From Daphnia pulex (lineage: Eukaryota > Arthropoda > Branchiopoda > Diplostraca > Daphniidae): a DNA stretch of 64,000 nucleotides. The translations under genes were made by a program, and so were the position numbers. Under the pieces are notes generated by a model that worked only from the letters and a program-made list of their open reading frames with translations, was not told where the DNA came from and ran no database searches. Below, in pieces: positions 45,797 to 57,722 of this stretch (the first letter of the stretch is position 1; every line of letters begins with the position of its first letter). The DNA lies in the NCBI RefSeq assembly GCF_021134715.1, contig NC_060026.1, positions 620,001 to 684,000 of the forward strand, written 5' to 3'.

Positions 45797-48606
45797 AAGA
45801 AAATCTCACCTTTTATTTCCTCGTACTAAACGTTTTCGTCAAATTTGAGTGATAAAACGTCAATTTTGTTCACATCATGTTCCACTCGTGTCATTTTAAT
45901 TTTCCTTTCGGTTTAGTTTAAAACCGCTTTCTTTTCCCGCCTCGTTACTATGCAGCTGAAAATGGTTCAGTTTTGTTTGTTAAATTTAATCCCATCTTCG
46001 GCAACTATCAACAAGACCGTTATAGGTTAGTTGACAGCAGCGCAGAGGTTAAAAGCAGTAGCGCTGTGTTATGTGTGTAAGTTGCTTGTTGTTTTTTCAT
46101 GTTTACGCTCACCACCCAACAGACTAGGTAGACTTGTACGTTTCTCGTACACAGACTTGCATATTTAACAAGTTATTTTTTAAATTAAGAGTAGCTAAAG
46201 TTTGCGTAATAAGGGCAATTTCCGTTAATCTTGTTAACCTTAATTAGTGTAATGTAGTGTTCAAATTTTTAATGATTTGAATTGTGTATTTATTTCAGAT
46301 TGAAATTGTATTTATTTCCCTTCCTCAGTAGCAATCCAGCATCCTCTTTTATCGTTATCCTAAAGTCATCCTCCGGTAGGTGTCATAGGGTAATTATGCA
46401 TCGGGTGTGCCGCTGCCGCTGTTAGCCAATCGCCAGTCCCCCCGGCTCAAACTGAACCAGCTGCTTTCTGATCTCGTATAGGACCGGAATGGGTACTGAT
46501 TCTTCCTGCAGTTCCGGTTTAGTCTTTTTTTTTTAGTAAAAGTCATTAACGTTTTTGTTTTAGCCAGAAGTTGATACTTGGTAAAAGTGGGAAAGACGAA
46601 TTGCCGAATTGGAGCTGTGTTTGCATAGCTGTCAACCTGCCCGTTCTTGGCGTCGTTAGTGGCACTACGTTCCACTTTTTATTCTTTAAATACCTTGTTC
46701 TACTGCTATCTTATTTCTGATCCAGAAGCTAAATCGCAGAATTATTTATAAAGAAACAAAGCCGCAAGAGATAAACAAACACAGTGCAGTAGACTCGATG
46801 CAACGAATGAATCCGCAAAATTGTGTTTGTCCCATTTTCTTTTCTCCCATTAGCTCTTCCCGCTCATTTTTTTAAATTTCCAGAAAAAGGGGTTAGGGTA
46901 CTTTAAAACAAGGGGGAGGGTTAGGAATGAATCCAAGATGGCCGCCGCTTCTTTGGGAAAAATAAAAAATTTCTCCCTCCTCCTCCGCTCCCGGCTCCCG
47001 CCATACCTCTCTCAGTCTCAGTACTTAGTAGGCATTTGTACGGCGGCCGTGTCACACGGTTTTGGAAACTCCGGATATGCTCTGAGTATTTGATTAATTT
47101 CAGCTTTTATCGTTAACTACTCTAACTTTTCCTTTGTCAATAGAAACACATTGTCACATTGTTTGTATTCTGTGCATTGACAGAATTAAATGCTTACTCA
47201 ACTCAGTTTCAACTAACATAACTCAGTGGTAATTAACTGTAGACTACATTACAGGTCATTTTTTTTAATAGTCAGAAGCACAAAAGTGACAGCTGAGTGT
47301 GAATAGTTGTCCCGTTTTGTTAGCATTACATGTCCATGCTTAAATGATTTATTGTGATCCCTGCACAACAATCTGTTGGTATCTTTCTTCGTGATTTGGA
47401 AGTTGTGGAATTGTATACATACCTCTTTTCGTTAGTGAACTGTGTACTATTATACCTATATCTATATTATTATATTTTAAAATATTGGTTTTCTTTTTCA
47501 CAGGTGGTAGCCACGTGAAGCAAATGTTAAACTCGATTACCCTGCCCATATTTAGAATTGACAGTCTCTGTGCAACTATCTTCACATAGTTGCAAAGGTA
47601 ACTAGAGTACATTACAGGTAAGCTTCTTTTTCTTAATAGTTAGAAGCACAAAACGGTACACCTGAGTTTGCATAGCTGTCCAGGTATACTAGCATTGTAT
47701 GTTCAAACATGTTCAAATGATTTATTGTGATGGCTTCACAATCTGCTGGCATCTTTATTTGAGATCTCGTTGTTATGGAATCTTACATATTTATTTGGCA
47801 GAAATAAAGCCCACAAGAGGTAAATTGCAAACTAGATGCAGCCAATGAGTTCAGTAAATCAGAATAGTGTACCAAATTTCTTGCAGATTAGCGATTTGAG
47901 AGATAGTCGGCGGGCGAATCGTTCCTGTAGGCTTCTAAACTTGAAGGTTTTGTCGAATTCAGTGTGGATAAATTCCACCAAATCTCGGTTTTCCTCAACG
48001 TCCCTAATTTTCCTCCTTTTTATTTGTTGCGACCGTAGTATCATTCCACGTTCCATCACTACTTCTTGACTGTATTTCTAACTACCAAAAGCTTCCCATC
48101 ACTGACGGATTATTGATCTAGGTTTTCTTTCTTGCTACTGAAAAAAACTTCTTTGAGTAAAAAAAGCCATTTATCACTGATTTTAAAAAAGAAACTCTTT
48201 TGGCAGTAAAAGTAAAGATATTCAACTACCGTCCATTTAGTTTCAAATTCGTTGCTTTTCTTTTAAAGATTTTTTGGCGATTACACAAACATTAAGATTT
48301 TATTTATATTTTAGTTTAAAATTGTTTCTCAAAATTTGGCACTCATAGCTCAAAGAGTCAAAGTTTCTTTTTACAAGGTCTTAACTTTTCTTGCTGACTC
48401 CTTGTTAGAACTTTAGTTTAGGCTGGAATAAATATTATGAATTTGAATGCCCTTTTTTTGCTAGGCATATCTGATTACCAGATCGGAAAGATAAACTGGA
48501 TTAAGCGTTTTTTTTTTTCTTTCTGCTATTTCTTTCTTAAGGATTAACGAGTTTTACAAGAAACGAAAGTTGTTCTATTGATCATTTTAGAATAATGCAC
48601 ATACGT
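45797..48606. other. Noncoding region with degenerate direct repeats
   Basis: No domain-bearing frame. A segment starting TACATTACAGGT occurs at 47254-47430 and again at 47618-47790. A third partial match links 46740-46830 (AAGAAACAAAGCCGCAAGAG...) with 47795-47870 (AGAAATAAAGCCCACAAGAG...). A GC-richer stretch around 46390-47050 has the look of a promoter or first noncoding exon but no gene could be tied to it. Confidence 0.5.
47254..47790 (+). repeat. Two diverged direct repeats, ~365 bp apart
   Basis: Shared blocks in the same order: TACATTACAGGT, AATAGTTAGAAGCACAAAA, AGCATT, AAATGATTTATTGTGAT and ATCT.CTGG.ATCTTT. Identity is perhaps two thirds. No element ends were recognised. Confidence 0.55.
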
Positions 48607-50674
48607 TTATGAAAGGGATAGTTCATGAAAGAGTTCGATTATTTCATTTGAATTTATATCGATGTTTTGCCGTAAAATTGATGGCACGTTGATGCCATTA
48701 ACTTCAGTCCCGAGTTTAATTAATAGTTGGATTGCATCAATTAATCTTTCGTTTGAATTGTATTGACACAGATAATGGAGTGCATTATTTCCGCCTTTGT
48801 TTTTCTCATTTACATCGATTCCGAGTTGAGTTAATAATTTAATTGCGTCGATTAGTTTTTCACTTGAACTATTACGACATAAGTAATGGAGTGCGTTGTC
48901 TCCGCAGTTGTCTTTGCTATTGAGATCGATTCCGAGATGGGTTATTAATTGGATTGCGTCGATTAATCTTTCGCTTGAATTATTAAAACACAAGTAATGC
49001 AGTGCGTTATCTCCTTCGTTGCCTTTACTATTGACATCGATTCCGAGTTGGATTAATAATTTAATTGCGTCGATTAATCTTTCGCTTGAATTATTTTGAC
49101 ACAATAAATGGAGTGCGTTGCTTCCGTTGTTGTTTTTTCCATTGACATCGATTTCGATTTGGATTAATAATTTAATTCCGTCGATTAGTTTTTCACTTGA
49201 ACTATTACGACATAAGTAATGGAGTGCGTTGTCTCCGCAGTTGTCTTTGCTATTGAGATCGATTCCGAGATGGGTTATTAATTGGATTGCGTCGATTAAT
49301 CTTTCGCTTGAATTAAATTGACACAATAAATGGAGTGCGTTGCTTCCTTCTTTGTCTTTCTCATTTAAATCAATCCCTTGTTGGATTAATAATTTGATTG
49401 CGTCGATTAATCTTTCGCTTGAATTATTAAGACATAAGAAATGGAGTGCGTTGTTTCCGTAAATATTCTTAACGTTCACGTCAACTCCTTGTCGGATCAA
49501 GGCTCTTAACTTTTCGTTTTTTTTTGTCCATGGGAAAAGGAAGGAAGTGACTGGGTCTTTTATTTTACATAGTTCCAACAATTCTTTTTCTCTCTCTGCA
49601 AGCTACATTTAAATCAATAAGTATAACAATTTAAGTCATGCAAATCATTTAAATGTAATGTAGGGTACTTTAAATTCTTACCTTAAGTTTTTCTGATTTG
49701 AGTCGTTCAACTACATTCGATGAAGATATTCGATCATTAGGTTCCATGTTTAACATTTCGTTAATGAGATCGTACGCGTAATGCGTCTGTTCTAATTCTG
49801 AAAAATGCATGATTCAACATGTAATCTCACCGTATAAAAAATGATTACTTTTACGTAAAGTTGCTAAACTTACTATTGATATTTATTGCATTCCTTTTCA
49901 AAATGTTTTCGTGAATTTCATTTACACGAGAACCGTAAATATGTTCTCCGTTTAAAAGAAGAAAAGCGTAGACGAGGCCTAGAGCAAATATGTCACTTTT
50001 GATGGTACCTCTTGGCTGTTCCATGGTGATCGATTGCGACCGAAAACTATAAAGTATTTTTATCAACTCAGGGGCGTACCAGTAGCTTGTTCCTTTTACT
50101 CCACTGTTCATCGTGAATGTCCCGCGTTCATTCACGGATCTTGAAAGACCAAAATCAGCCCATTTCATTGTTACCTTAACTTCTTGGCCGGTGGAATCGA
50201 CCGAGATGAGTACATTTTCCGGTTTAATATCTCGGTGAATTAAATTTTTTGAATGAATGTGCTCAAGACCCGAAGCCAATTGGGAGAAAATTTCAAAATG
50301 ATACGGCAGTTTAGGCCCGTTGTATCTTTTGGGATCGTTAGGCTCTAGAAATATCTGATCTAATGATGCGTTGCAGAGCTCCAAAGCAAAGTGCCTGTAG
50401 AAGACAAGCACACACTAATCTCTGCAATGCATTCTTTAAAAAAAATAACAATTCTATTTTGGATATCTTACTTGAAATCGTCGGTGCATTCGACGTGGAA
50501 GAGTTTGACGATATTAGGATGCTCTATCTGTTTTAGATTTTTCTCCTCTTTATCATTAGCACGAAAAAGCTCAACTCTTTTGACTGCCACTTCACGGCCT
50601 TGAAACGTGCCCAAAAACACTGCACCAAAGCCACCTTGTCCCAACAGTACTTCTTTATTTAATTGGATTTCCAT
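48607..50674 (-). CDS. Ire1/RNase L-like kinase with seven ankyrin repeats
   Basis: Exons 50472-50674, 49874-50394, 49682-49797 and 48607-49602 give 611 residues. Residues 8-275 form a protein kinase with all key motifs: GQGGFG, VAVK, HRDIKPEN and ADFGLS. The segments ALELCNASL, SGVKGTSYWYAPE, SDIFALG and NGEHIYGS resemble the kinase of Ire1 and RNase L. In those proteins a KEN nuclease domain follows; here residues about 310-595 hold seven ankyrin repeats of 37 residues (GIDVNEKN...NALHYLC). The order is thus the reverse of RNase L (ankyrin, kinase, KEN) and the nuclease is absent. Repeats 3 and 6 are nearly identical in DNA (333 bp apart). No signal peptide, so cytosolic. Ligand and substrates are unknown. 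Confidence 0.87.
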
Positions 50675-51104
50675 TTTTGTTGATTTGAAACAGTAATTTC
50701 TTAGTCGTGACTTTTAACAGCTTTCGCTTTCGTGCTGGAATTTCAGAGTGGTGTAACTTGCTGCTGCTTTGAACGGATCTCGCGCTTACTGTCGGCTGAT
50801 AAAAGTGTTTGATAACAGACTGCAGTATTTTCATCATGATAGCGCCTCAGATAATCACATAAAATAATGATCTCGTGAAATATTTCGTATCCAATATAAT
50901 TTGAACAAACCTTGATGGCTATAAATTATGTCATCTTGCATTCTTAGTCGAGTTATTTGTGTAAAAAAATTCAATGGGGCTGCGTTTTAGTGCATCACCT
51001 AAAAAACTTTCCATTTCTTTTACATTTGATTCTGGACTAAACAAGGAATGCCGATAGCTTCATATTCACTTTGTGTAGCACTATTTTCTTATCAAATTCT
51101 CTTG

Positions 51105-52160
51105 GTGATGATATTTTACTGTTATCACTCTATGCGCGTTATCACCGTTTTCTTTCACAACCATTTTTTAGAGTTTACGTGTGCCAAATTAGTTAAATTC
51201 AAATAGTTTAAACAGGGACAAGAAATTCGAATAGTATTGCTTGTTTCCTTTTTGAAATATTATTTCTTCTCTAATTTATCGACAGCTAGATTTCCGTTAC
51301 GTAATTTAAGTATTAGTAAATTTCTCATTTCTATTTCTATTGTGACTCTTCCATTCTATTACTTCTCGACTCTTCTATTCTGATCGACGTCTGTTTTTCA
51401 AAATAGCACGCAACGTATTCTTTTCGCAGCACTTGAAAGTTGCGATTATGACACAAGTCACGTTTTATGCCGTATTTAGCTTACTCACTTTGTGACGCGT
51501 TCAAGTGGCGACTTCTCATTCTAGTTGGTGTTGAAATTCTTTTGGCTTTTATTTAATTGTTTTTGTCTTGTTGATTCTCTAGCCCAATGTTTTCGATGGA
51601 TTGACTGAGGACCGACAATACCAGATACCAGCACCTGGATGGAAAGTTTAATTTCTGCAACGCCATCTCTCGGTTTGAAACGAGTGGCCTTTTCTTTTTG
51701 AAGGTAAGATGTGCTATTTTTATTATTCCCCTTGTAATTATTTTACGCTCTTGGCCCAACACGTACAGTATTTGTGGTCGAAAATTTTCAATTTTACTGA
51801 TTTACGGAGTCAGACAATTTTTGTTAATATATAAGCCTGATGGGCTTATTTGTTTACTGCCTTGTGCTTGTACGTATTTTTTTTAAGATAACCTAAAAAC
51901 ATGTCCATATAGCTTCGTTTTCTTTTCGCCTTGTTCTCGCGCCATTGTGAAATAGTTTCTGTTATCACTTCATGCTCGTTATCGCCCGTTTCTGTTACAA
52001 CCACTTTTTGAATGTAAATGTCTGCACGAGTTAGATTTGATTAACCAAGAATTTTGAAAAAGGCGGAAAAAGGCTTCGGTTATTTTTTACTTATTAGGTT
52101 ATTACCTTCTTGTTTTCCTCCAATGCAACGGATCGACAGCTATAGCTAACTTCCAATAAG
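51105..52160 (+). repeat. Diverged direct repeat pair, ~840 bp apart
   Basis: 51115-51175 and 51958-52020 share TGTTATCAC, ATGC.CGTTATC, TTTCT.T.ACAACCA and TTTTT.GA. Later, CGACAGCTAGATT at 51280 matches CGACAGCTATAGCT at 52134. Weak but collinear. Confidence 0.4.
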
Positions 52161-52262
52161 AAATTAGTTGAGCTAACAATTGAGCATCTTTTACTTTACA
52201 ATAATCATTTGGACGTACTAAGGCTTAGATTTGAACGATAGGTTGTTGGCTAAGGTTGTGGG

Positions 52263-52590
52263 AAAAATCTTCACATGACAAGGAGAAGAAATTCTTGGTC
52301 GTGGTGCCGTGAATTTTCCTGATTTTACATTCCATGGCTACTCTCAGACTTTGAACGGAATGGGAATATCTTGTTGAGGAAATTTTTTAAATCTCTGCAC
52401 CATAAAGTGTACGGGTGTTGATTTGGGCGTCATCAAATCCTATTCACGTCTGAAAATTTGTTTTGAATAATTAACAGAAAGCTGAAAAATAATTAAGAAG
52501 TACACAGAAGAGGTTAGATTAACCTTACTAGGATCTCTTCCGACGATGGAATAGATTCCGTTGAAAGTGTGGTCCATGATTTGATCAGAC
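52263..52590 (-). pseudogene. Relic of a C1q-family gene
   Basis: Minus strand 52525-52590 reads GIYSIVGRDPSK after a DLQ-like segment, matching the GLYSV exon of the intact C1q genes. After a 70-bp gap, 52452 downwards follows TTTTCAG and reads IGFDD (the preceding Trp codon is a stop), then IPIPFK, then GKFTAPRP in shifted frames. Two collinear exons of the family are recognisable, with several frame breaks. Confidence 0.7.
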
Positions 52591-54462
52591 GTTTATGTAA
52601 TTTGGTTTGTTGCGCTTCTTTTCGAGCAGCATAGTCAGATAAAATATTGTTGAATTATTTACATTTTTTCGTCTGGTCTTATTTTGCGAAACAGTCGACG
52701 AAACGTTAACGAGTCCACGAGACGATAACACTGATCAGCACAGCTCATGATTCTATTTGTTTCTTAATTCACTATTGCAGATGTGGTGTCCAAGGCCTTT
52801 TCGTCCCCGACCCACACAAGGAGTGAAAGAACATTCGCACTACGTCAAACAGAAACAAACGCATCTTTTGCACGGACGCTGGTCCTTCGAGACATAACAG
52901 TCACACGTCACAAGGTACGCCCTTCGCTTTGTTTGTTAATTGTTGGCACGGTTGCTGAACTGCAAGGTGCTGGGAAAGTGAAAGTAAGAAGGTGATTGAT
53001 TGTTTTTCACACCTGCTACACGTGCTGCATCCTTTCACGATAAACCTCAAATAAGGTTTCAAACAATCAGGCTTCTTGATTCAAATATATCTTTTCTTTT
53101 TTTTTCGGCACAAAAGTAGTGAAAACTTGATTGACGAAAACTTTTCATTTGGGGCTTACTGTGGTTTTTTTTACAAGCTTCGAAATCAAATCTCGTTTTT
53201 TTTTTCGCGTTTTCATCCAATAACGAAGAACGAATTGATTTAGAAATTGTTCAAGTCGGCCCCCATGATAAAGGTATAACTTCAGGAAATTATTCGATAA
53301 CAAAAATTTCTTTTTGAATGCTACAGTCAAAAATGCCGTAAATTTCAAATTCCAAGTGTTTTTGACTCGTGTGATTCTGTTCCTCTTGTCAAGATTTTGA
53401 TGTCAGCAAACTTTAAAGTTTAGAGGGTACGCATTTTTGTTCCACCTCTTTTTCTCTGCTGGCATTGCTTTATCTGCTTTTCCCCTCGTCCACTTTTTCA
53501 CGTGTTTAGCAGCTGATATGCAAATGTCAAAAGGGAACACACCTGTGTCTTACTCTTTGTTGCTGTTTTCAATTCTGCTCTTGTTTTGTGTGTCCAATTT
53601 CCCTCCGCTAGCGGCAAAAGACCATCAGTTTGATCGACACCTCTTGATATCTTTTCCACTGGACCGTTATTCGACACGAGTCGTAACAATCGCGTTTGTG
53701 AATCATTTAAGAAACGGGCCAATCACAGTTGTAAATTGTTTCTTTTGAAGAAGTAAAATGTTCAACTGAAGAGTGAACATGTCAGAAGTTAGGAAGAGAT
53801 TTGCTGTCTCGTTCTATTGCAGGGCTATTTAAAGGCATTTCCTATTATTGGATTTAGTCTGAAACAATCACGACAAAAGTTTGGCCAGGAAAGGGCTTTC
53901 GCTGATTGAGCCAACATGTTACAAATCAATCAAGTAATTAACAAGTTTTCATTTTCTTACCGTCATTTCCAGTTGTAATGGCAAAGTTAGCTTAGCCTTT
54001 GGCATTGCGTCATTCTCATTGTCGATTTACTCCTCCCCGGCGTCTACGTTGCGTCATTTTGTAATCACTTTGCGTAATTACGTTTTTCCCCGACTGGCAG
54101 TTTTCACATGATTTAATAACCATCCGCATTGCTCCGCTTCTGTTTCTTTATCCTCTTTGTTTATGTTATACCTGAGCCCCCTTTTGTTTTGCATGCGTAT
54201 TCACCATTGCGCAATAAGAAACAATCGACACACAGGAGAAGCCCCGAATCGTTCCGTGCTGTATGCGATTAGAAAAGGGCCGAACACAACAATTTGATGA
54301 ACGGGGAAAAAGTTGTATTGAAATCATTCAAGCGCGCGTATACATTGAGATCATTGCATAGTGTGACCGAAATTTTACAGTTGATTTTAACCTACGCGAA
54401 TAAGTCTTAAAGGTAATTATTAAGAATTGATGTGTGTGGTGGATGACGACGACGACGACGGG

Positions 54463-55741
54463 CTACTGGGAGAATTCCTCCTCTAGGAAGACGCCGGTAA
54501 AGTGGGTGAAGCGGCGCCCGTACAGCAGGACCTTGTCGGACATTTCCGAGATCTCCACCCAGACCTGGTCGCCTTTGATCAAACTGAGGGTCGAGTCAAG
54601 CGAGAAGGTCTCGAATGTCCCACCCGTGTTGGTCGTGTGCGAGTAGCCGGAGCCGATCCAGTTGCCGTTTTTGATCAAACTGATTTGAAAGCGGAAGGAG
54701 GCCAGAACGGGAGTTTCGTTGTACAGGCCGGGAGTCAGCGGCGTGTAAGGGAAATATGCCACGCCCGAGACGGAGAAACTGTACTTGCCGGCCCTGGCCG
54801 CCACGAATTTGCCCGTCTGCAGGTTCATGGCCCGCCCGACGTTGAGCTGCTCGACGTCGAACGTGATGGGCGTGTTGGTCTCGGTGAACGGATTACTTCT
54901 CGACACGTAGAAATAGGTGGGCGAGGATTTGACGTCGGCGAACCCGATCCATTTTTGCATTTCTATTAACAATTAAGCGCATATTATTTGTTGATTGAAT
55001 TAATTATCAGCGGTTGTTGGTTGTTATTATACCTTTGCCATTGGGGTAGAAATTGCAGTAAACCATTTCCACCGTTCGGGTGCCGATCACCGAATAGAGT
55101 CCGCTGAGTTTATGTCCCATCCGCTGGAGGTCGGAGCACGACGACGGCATTTTCCCAATTTCCACCATGGCGCCCGTCCTCTCTTTAATTTAAATCCAAT
55201 TAAATCCTGATCCAACATTTGATTACTTCATTGTGTATCAGCTTACCGTTTAATCTGATCGATAAATCCTCGACGATGGCCTTGGTTTCTGCAGAAAGAG
55301 CGAAAAAGTTGTGTGCGTTAACTATTCGCCAAATGTTTATTGCGTAATCAAAATGGCAATGATGGAAGGCGTGAAAACGTTTGGCGTGCTGTTATACATA
55401 CCGTGCAACTTCATGTCCATCTCTTCGCTGTGCCATTCCTTTTGCAGCGTAGCGATCAGCGAATTCTGCTGCTGGATTTTCGATTCCAATCCGCTCACTT
55501 TCGACTCTAGACGGACGACTTTGGCTTCCAAAACTTCTTTGATTTCCACCTGAGATTGAAGTTTTAAAAACAAAATTAGCGGGAAATTGACTTTTTTTTT
55601 TTTTTTAAATGGAAATGGGCGTTTTCTCACGTAATTTTTCGACAGTTGTTGCACTGATTCTTCAAAGGACAGACCGTTGGCCGTCGAGCAAAGCCAAAAC
55701 AGCCAACACAAACGGACGATGGCGGACAAGTGACGTGCCAT
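54463..55741 (-). CDS. Secreted C1q-domain protein
   Basis: Exons 55631-55741, 55402-55549, 55247-55288, 55033-55182 and 54463-54962 give 316 residues, all phases consistent. Exon 1 encodes a signal peptide (LSAIVRLCWLFWLCSTANG) from ATG 55741. A coiled coil follows (EVLEAKVVRLESKVSGLESK), then a 14-residue exon, then a fibrinogen-like segment (SCSDLQRMGHKLSGLYSVIG, MVYCNFYPNG). The C1q domain runs from WIGFADVKSSPTYFYV to GVFLEEEFSQ. It shares exon structure with the array C1q genes, including the 42-nt exon, so they are paralogues. Probably a secreted trimeric pattern-recognition protein. The coding sequence is more GC-rich than its surroundings. Confidence 0.92.
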
Positions 55742-57722
55742 TATTTGGCGTGGAAAAGCGCAATCACGAATGGAAAAAAAAATATCCTTTCTGGGATGGC
55801 GATCGCCGAACACCCGTGCACACTTTACCTGGACACGTCGATACGAACACTGACGAGCTTTGACGGGAAAGAGGGCGGAAATGTAGGGGATACACAATTC
55901 ACTTTGGGGCTGACGGATCAAAGTTGTCCCCAGTTTCACGGGGTATGGATGTGCAATCGAGTTGGAAGCGGCTAGAACGTTGGTTGTTGCTAGTCTGACG
56001 TCGTGTTCGAGTCTATTCTTCTGTGGCAACAGCCACTTCTTCTTGGCTTTTTTCAGTATTTTTTTCTCCCCCTTTGATGCACCTCCCCCCCCCCCCCCCA
56101 GTCCTCCACCACAGTCAATTCATCACCTGGTATCGAAAGTTTTGTTGTAAAACTTTATGACCATATCCCGCTCCCGCGCTGTTCGTTGGATCGATGATTT
56201 ACGTTGCCGAAAACTTGGACGTCCATGGAGTGACACACGACACGAAAACCTCTCTCTCTCTCGGTATACGACAAACAGTTCTAGGGGGGTGACTGCTGAC
56301 CTACTATATACTCTAAAACTAAACTGATGGTCAGTTTTAACTTTCATCATTCGAGTTTAAAAAATTCATTTCGAAAATTCACTTTGTTGTTTTATTTTTG
56401 ATATCAGGATTGGAATCCTGTCGTAATTTGGGTATACTAATCAGTATTTTTCTTTTTTACTTATTATTGGTGTCGTTTATTTTATCGATCGGTTCGCTGT
56501 TTATGGGAGAAGGGCCGATTAACGGGCGTAGAATAATGGGTGGGTTGGATTGTTTTGGTTCCCGAATGACGACATTTGACATTTATTTGGGAAGGATTTT
56601 CTATAGGAAAGTTATGCAAGTTTCCTTGTTATTTCCGTGATCGGATTATTTTGGGTTGTTGTTACGTGACTCTGGCCGGAGTGATTAAAAATCAATCCAG
56701 CGGATGATGTTTACATTTTTGTTTTGTCTGTTTGTTTTGTTGTGTAACAAACGAGTTGATCTCTGTTGCATAAAAGGAAATGTCAGTTGTGCATTAAGAA
56801 TATCAGAAATTAAATTCTACAAAATTAATCGATTCCCAGTTTAGCGCTGTTGCGAATCCACCGAAAACCCAGCAACGAGCCATTGTAAATGCATTTCCTG
56901 GAAGCGGATCATAATATGTTTATAGCTAATGCGTGTTGACTTTTACGACATGTTCTCGAAAGATCCTCGAGTCTCTGGTTAACGACTGAGGAAGGGGGGG
57001 GGCGCCTTTGTATACAAGACTCTCGGGTCACGCGCGTGTGTGTGGGCCATCAGTTTACGTTTTTTTTATCGATTTGTTTTATTTTATTTTAAATTGAAAA
57101 ACGGCCCCTTCTTATTTGCTCTTTGAATATTTTTATGACTTTTTCGCGAGTTATATTCTGCACGGTCTATATACGAGCCAAATGGCGAATCGTTTAACTC
57201 AAACTCCCTTTTCAATCGGCCGTTGCCACGAAAGTTCAATCTGATGACGGAAAGAATTTAGTCAACGACTTCTGGTTAATTTCTTCCCGGCTGTTTTCAG
57301 AAATTCAAATGGAAATGTAATTATACTTATAATTGTGAAATTGTTAAGTTTCCCTTTGAAGCTCAAATGAGAACATCCCTTGTTAGGAAATTTATTATTT
57401 CGGACTATTTTAACATCTCATTCGTGTTGACTGGTGAAGGCGCAAGTCATCAAAGACAATTGTGAAATCAAATCAGAAATCAGTATAGAGAGACAGTAGG
57501 TCGGTATTTGCTTGCAAAGACTAATGTTTATTCAGAATTGGTCTAAATATTATGGGGGGCATTAAATAGCATGACTTGCAATAATTAATATTAGTCAGCT
57601 CAGTCATTAGGGAATTTTCAACTAAAAATAAGAGTACGGATTGCATAATCAATTGTCGTTTCCTGTTGGTCGTCGTCGTTAAATTCTTGGCGATTTGTTT
57701 CTCTGTTTGTTTGTTTGTTTTT
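55742..57722. other. Intergenic, low-complexity tracts
   Basis: Includes a C-tract near 56085-56100, a CT repeat near 56253-56262 and a G-tract near 56994-57002. The open frame at 56398-56640 is hydrophobic but opens with TTG and has no support. No element was recognised. Confidence 0.5.

Larger units (their letters stand above)
50675..54462. other. Gene-poor region
   Basis: AT-rich sequence in which only a C1q-family relic (52263-52590) and a diverged direct repeat (51105-51320 with 51945-52160) were recognised. Open frames such as 52783-52995 and 53437-53748 lack domains. The last is hydrophobic but its reading changes over short distance with no splice support. Confidence 0.5.

Noticed and set aside
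53437-53748. 103-codon hydrophobic plus-strand frame
   Set aside because: It opens without ATG context or splice signals and matches no family; probably chance in AT-rich DNA.
56398-56640. Small hydrophobic open frame
   Set aside because: It opens with TTG, has no upstream ATG and no homologue-like motif.
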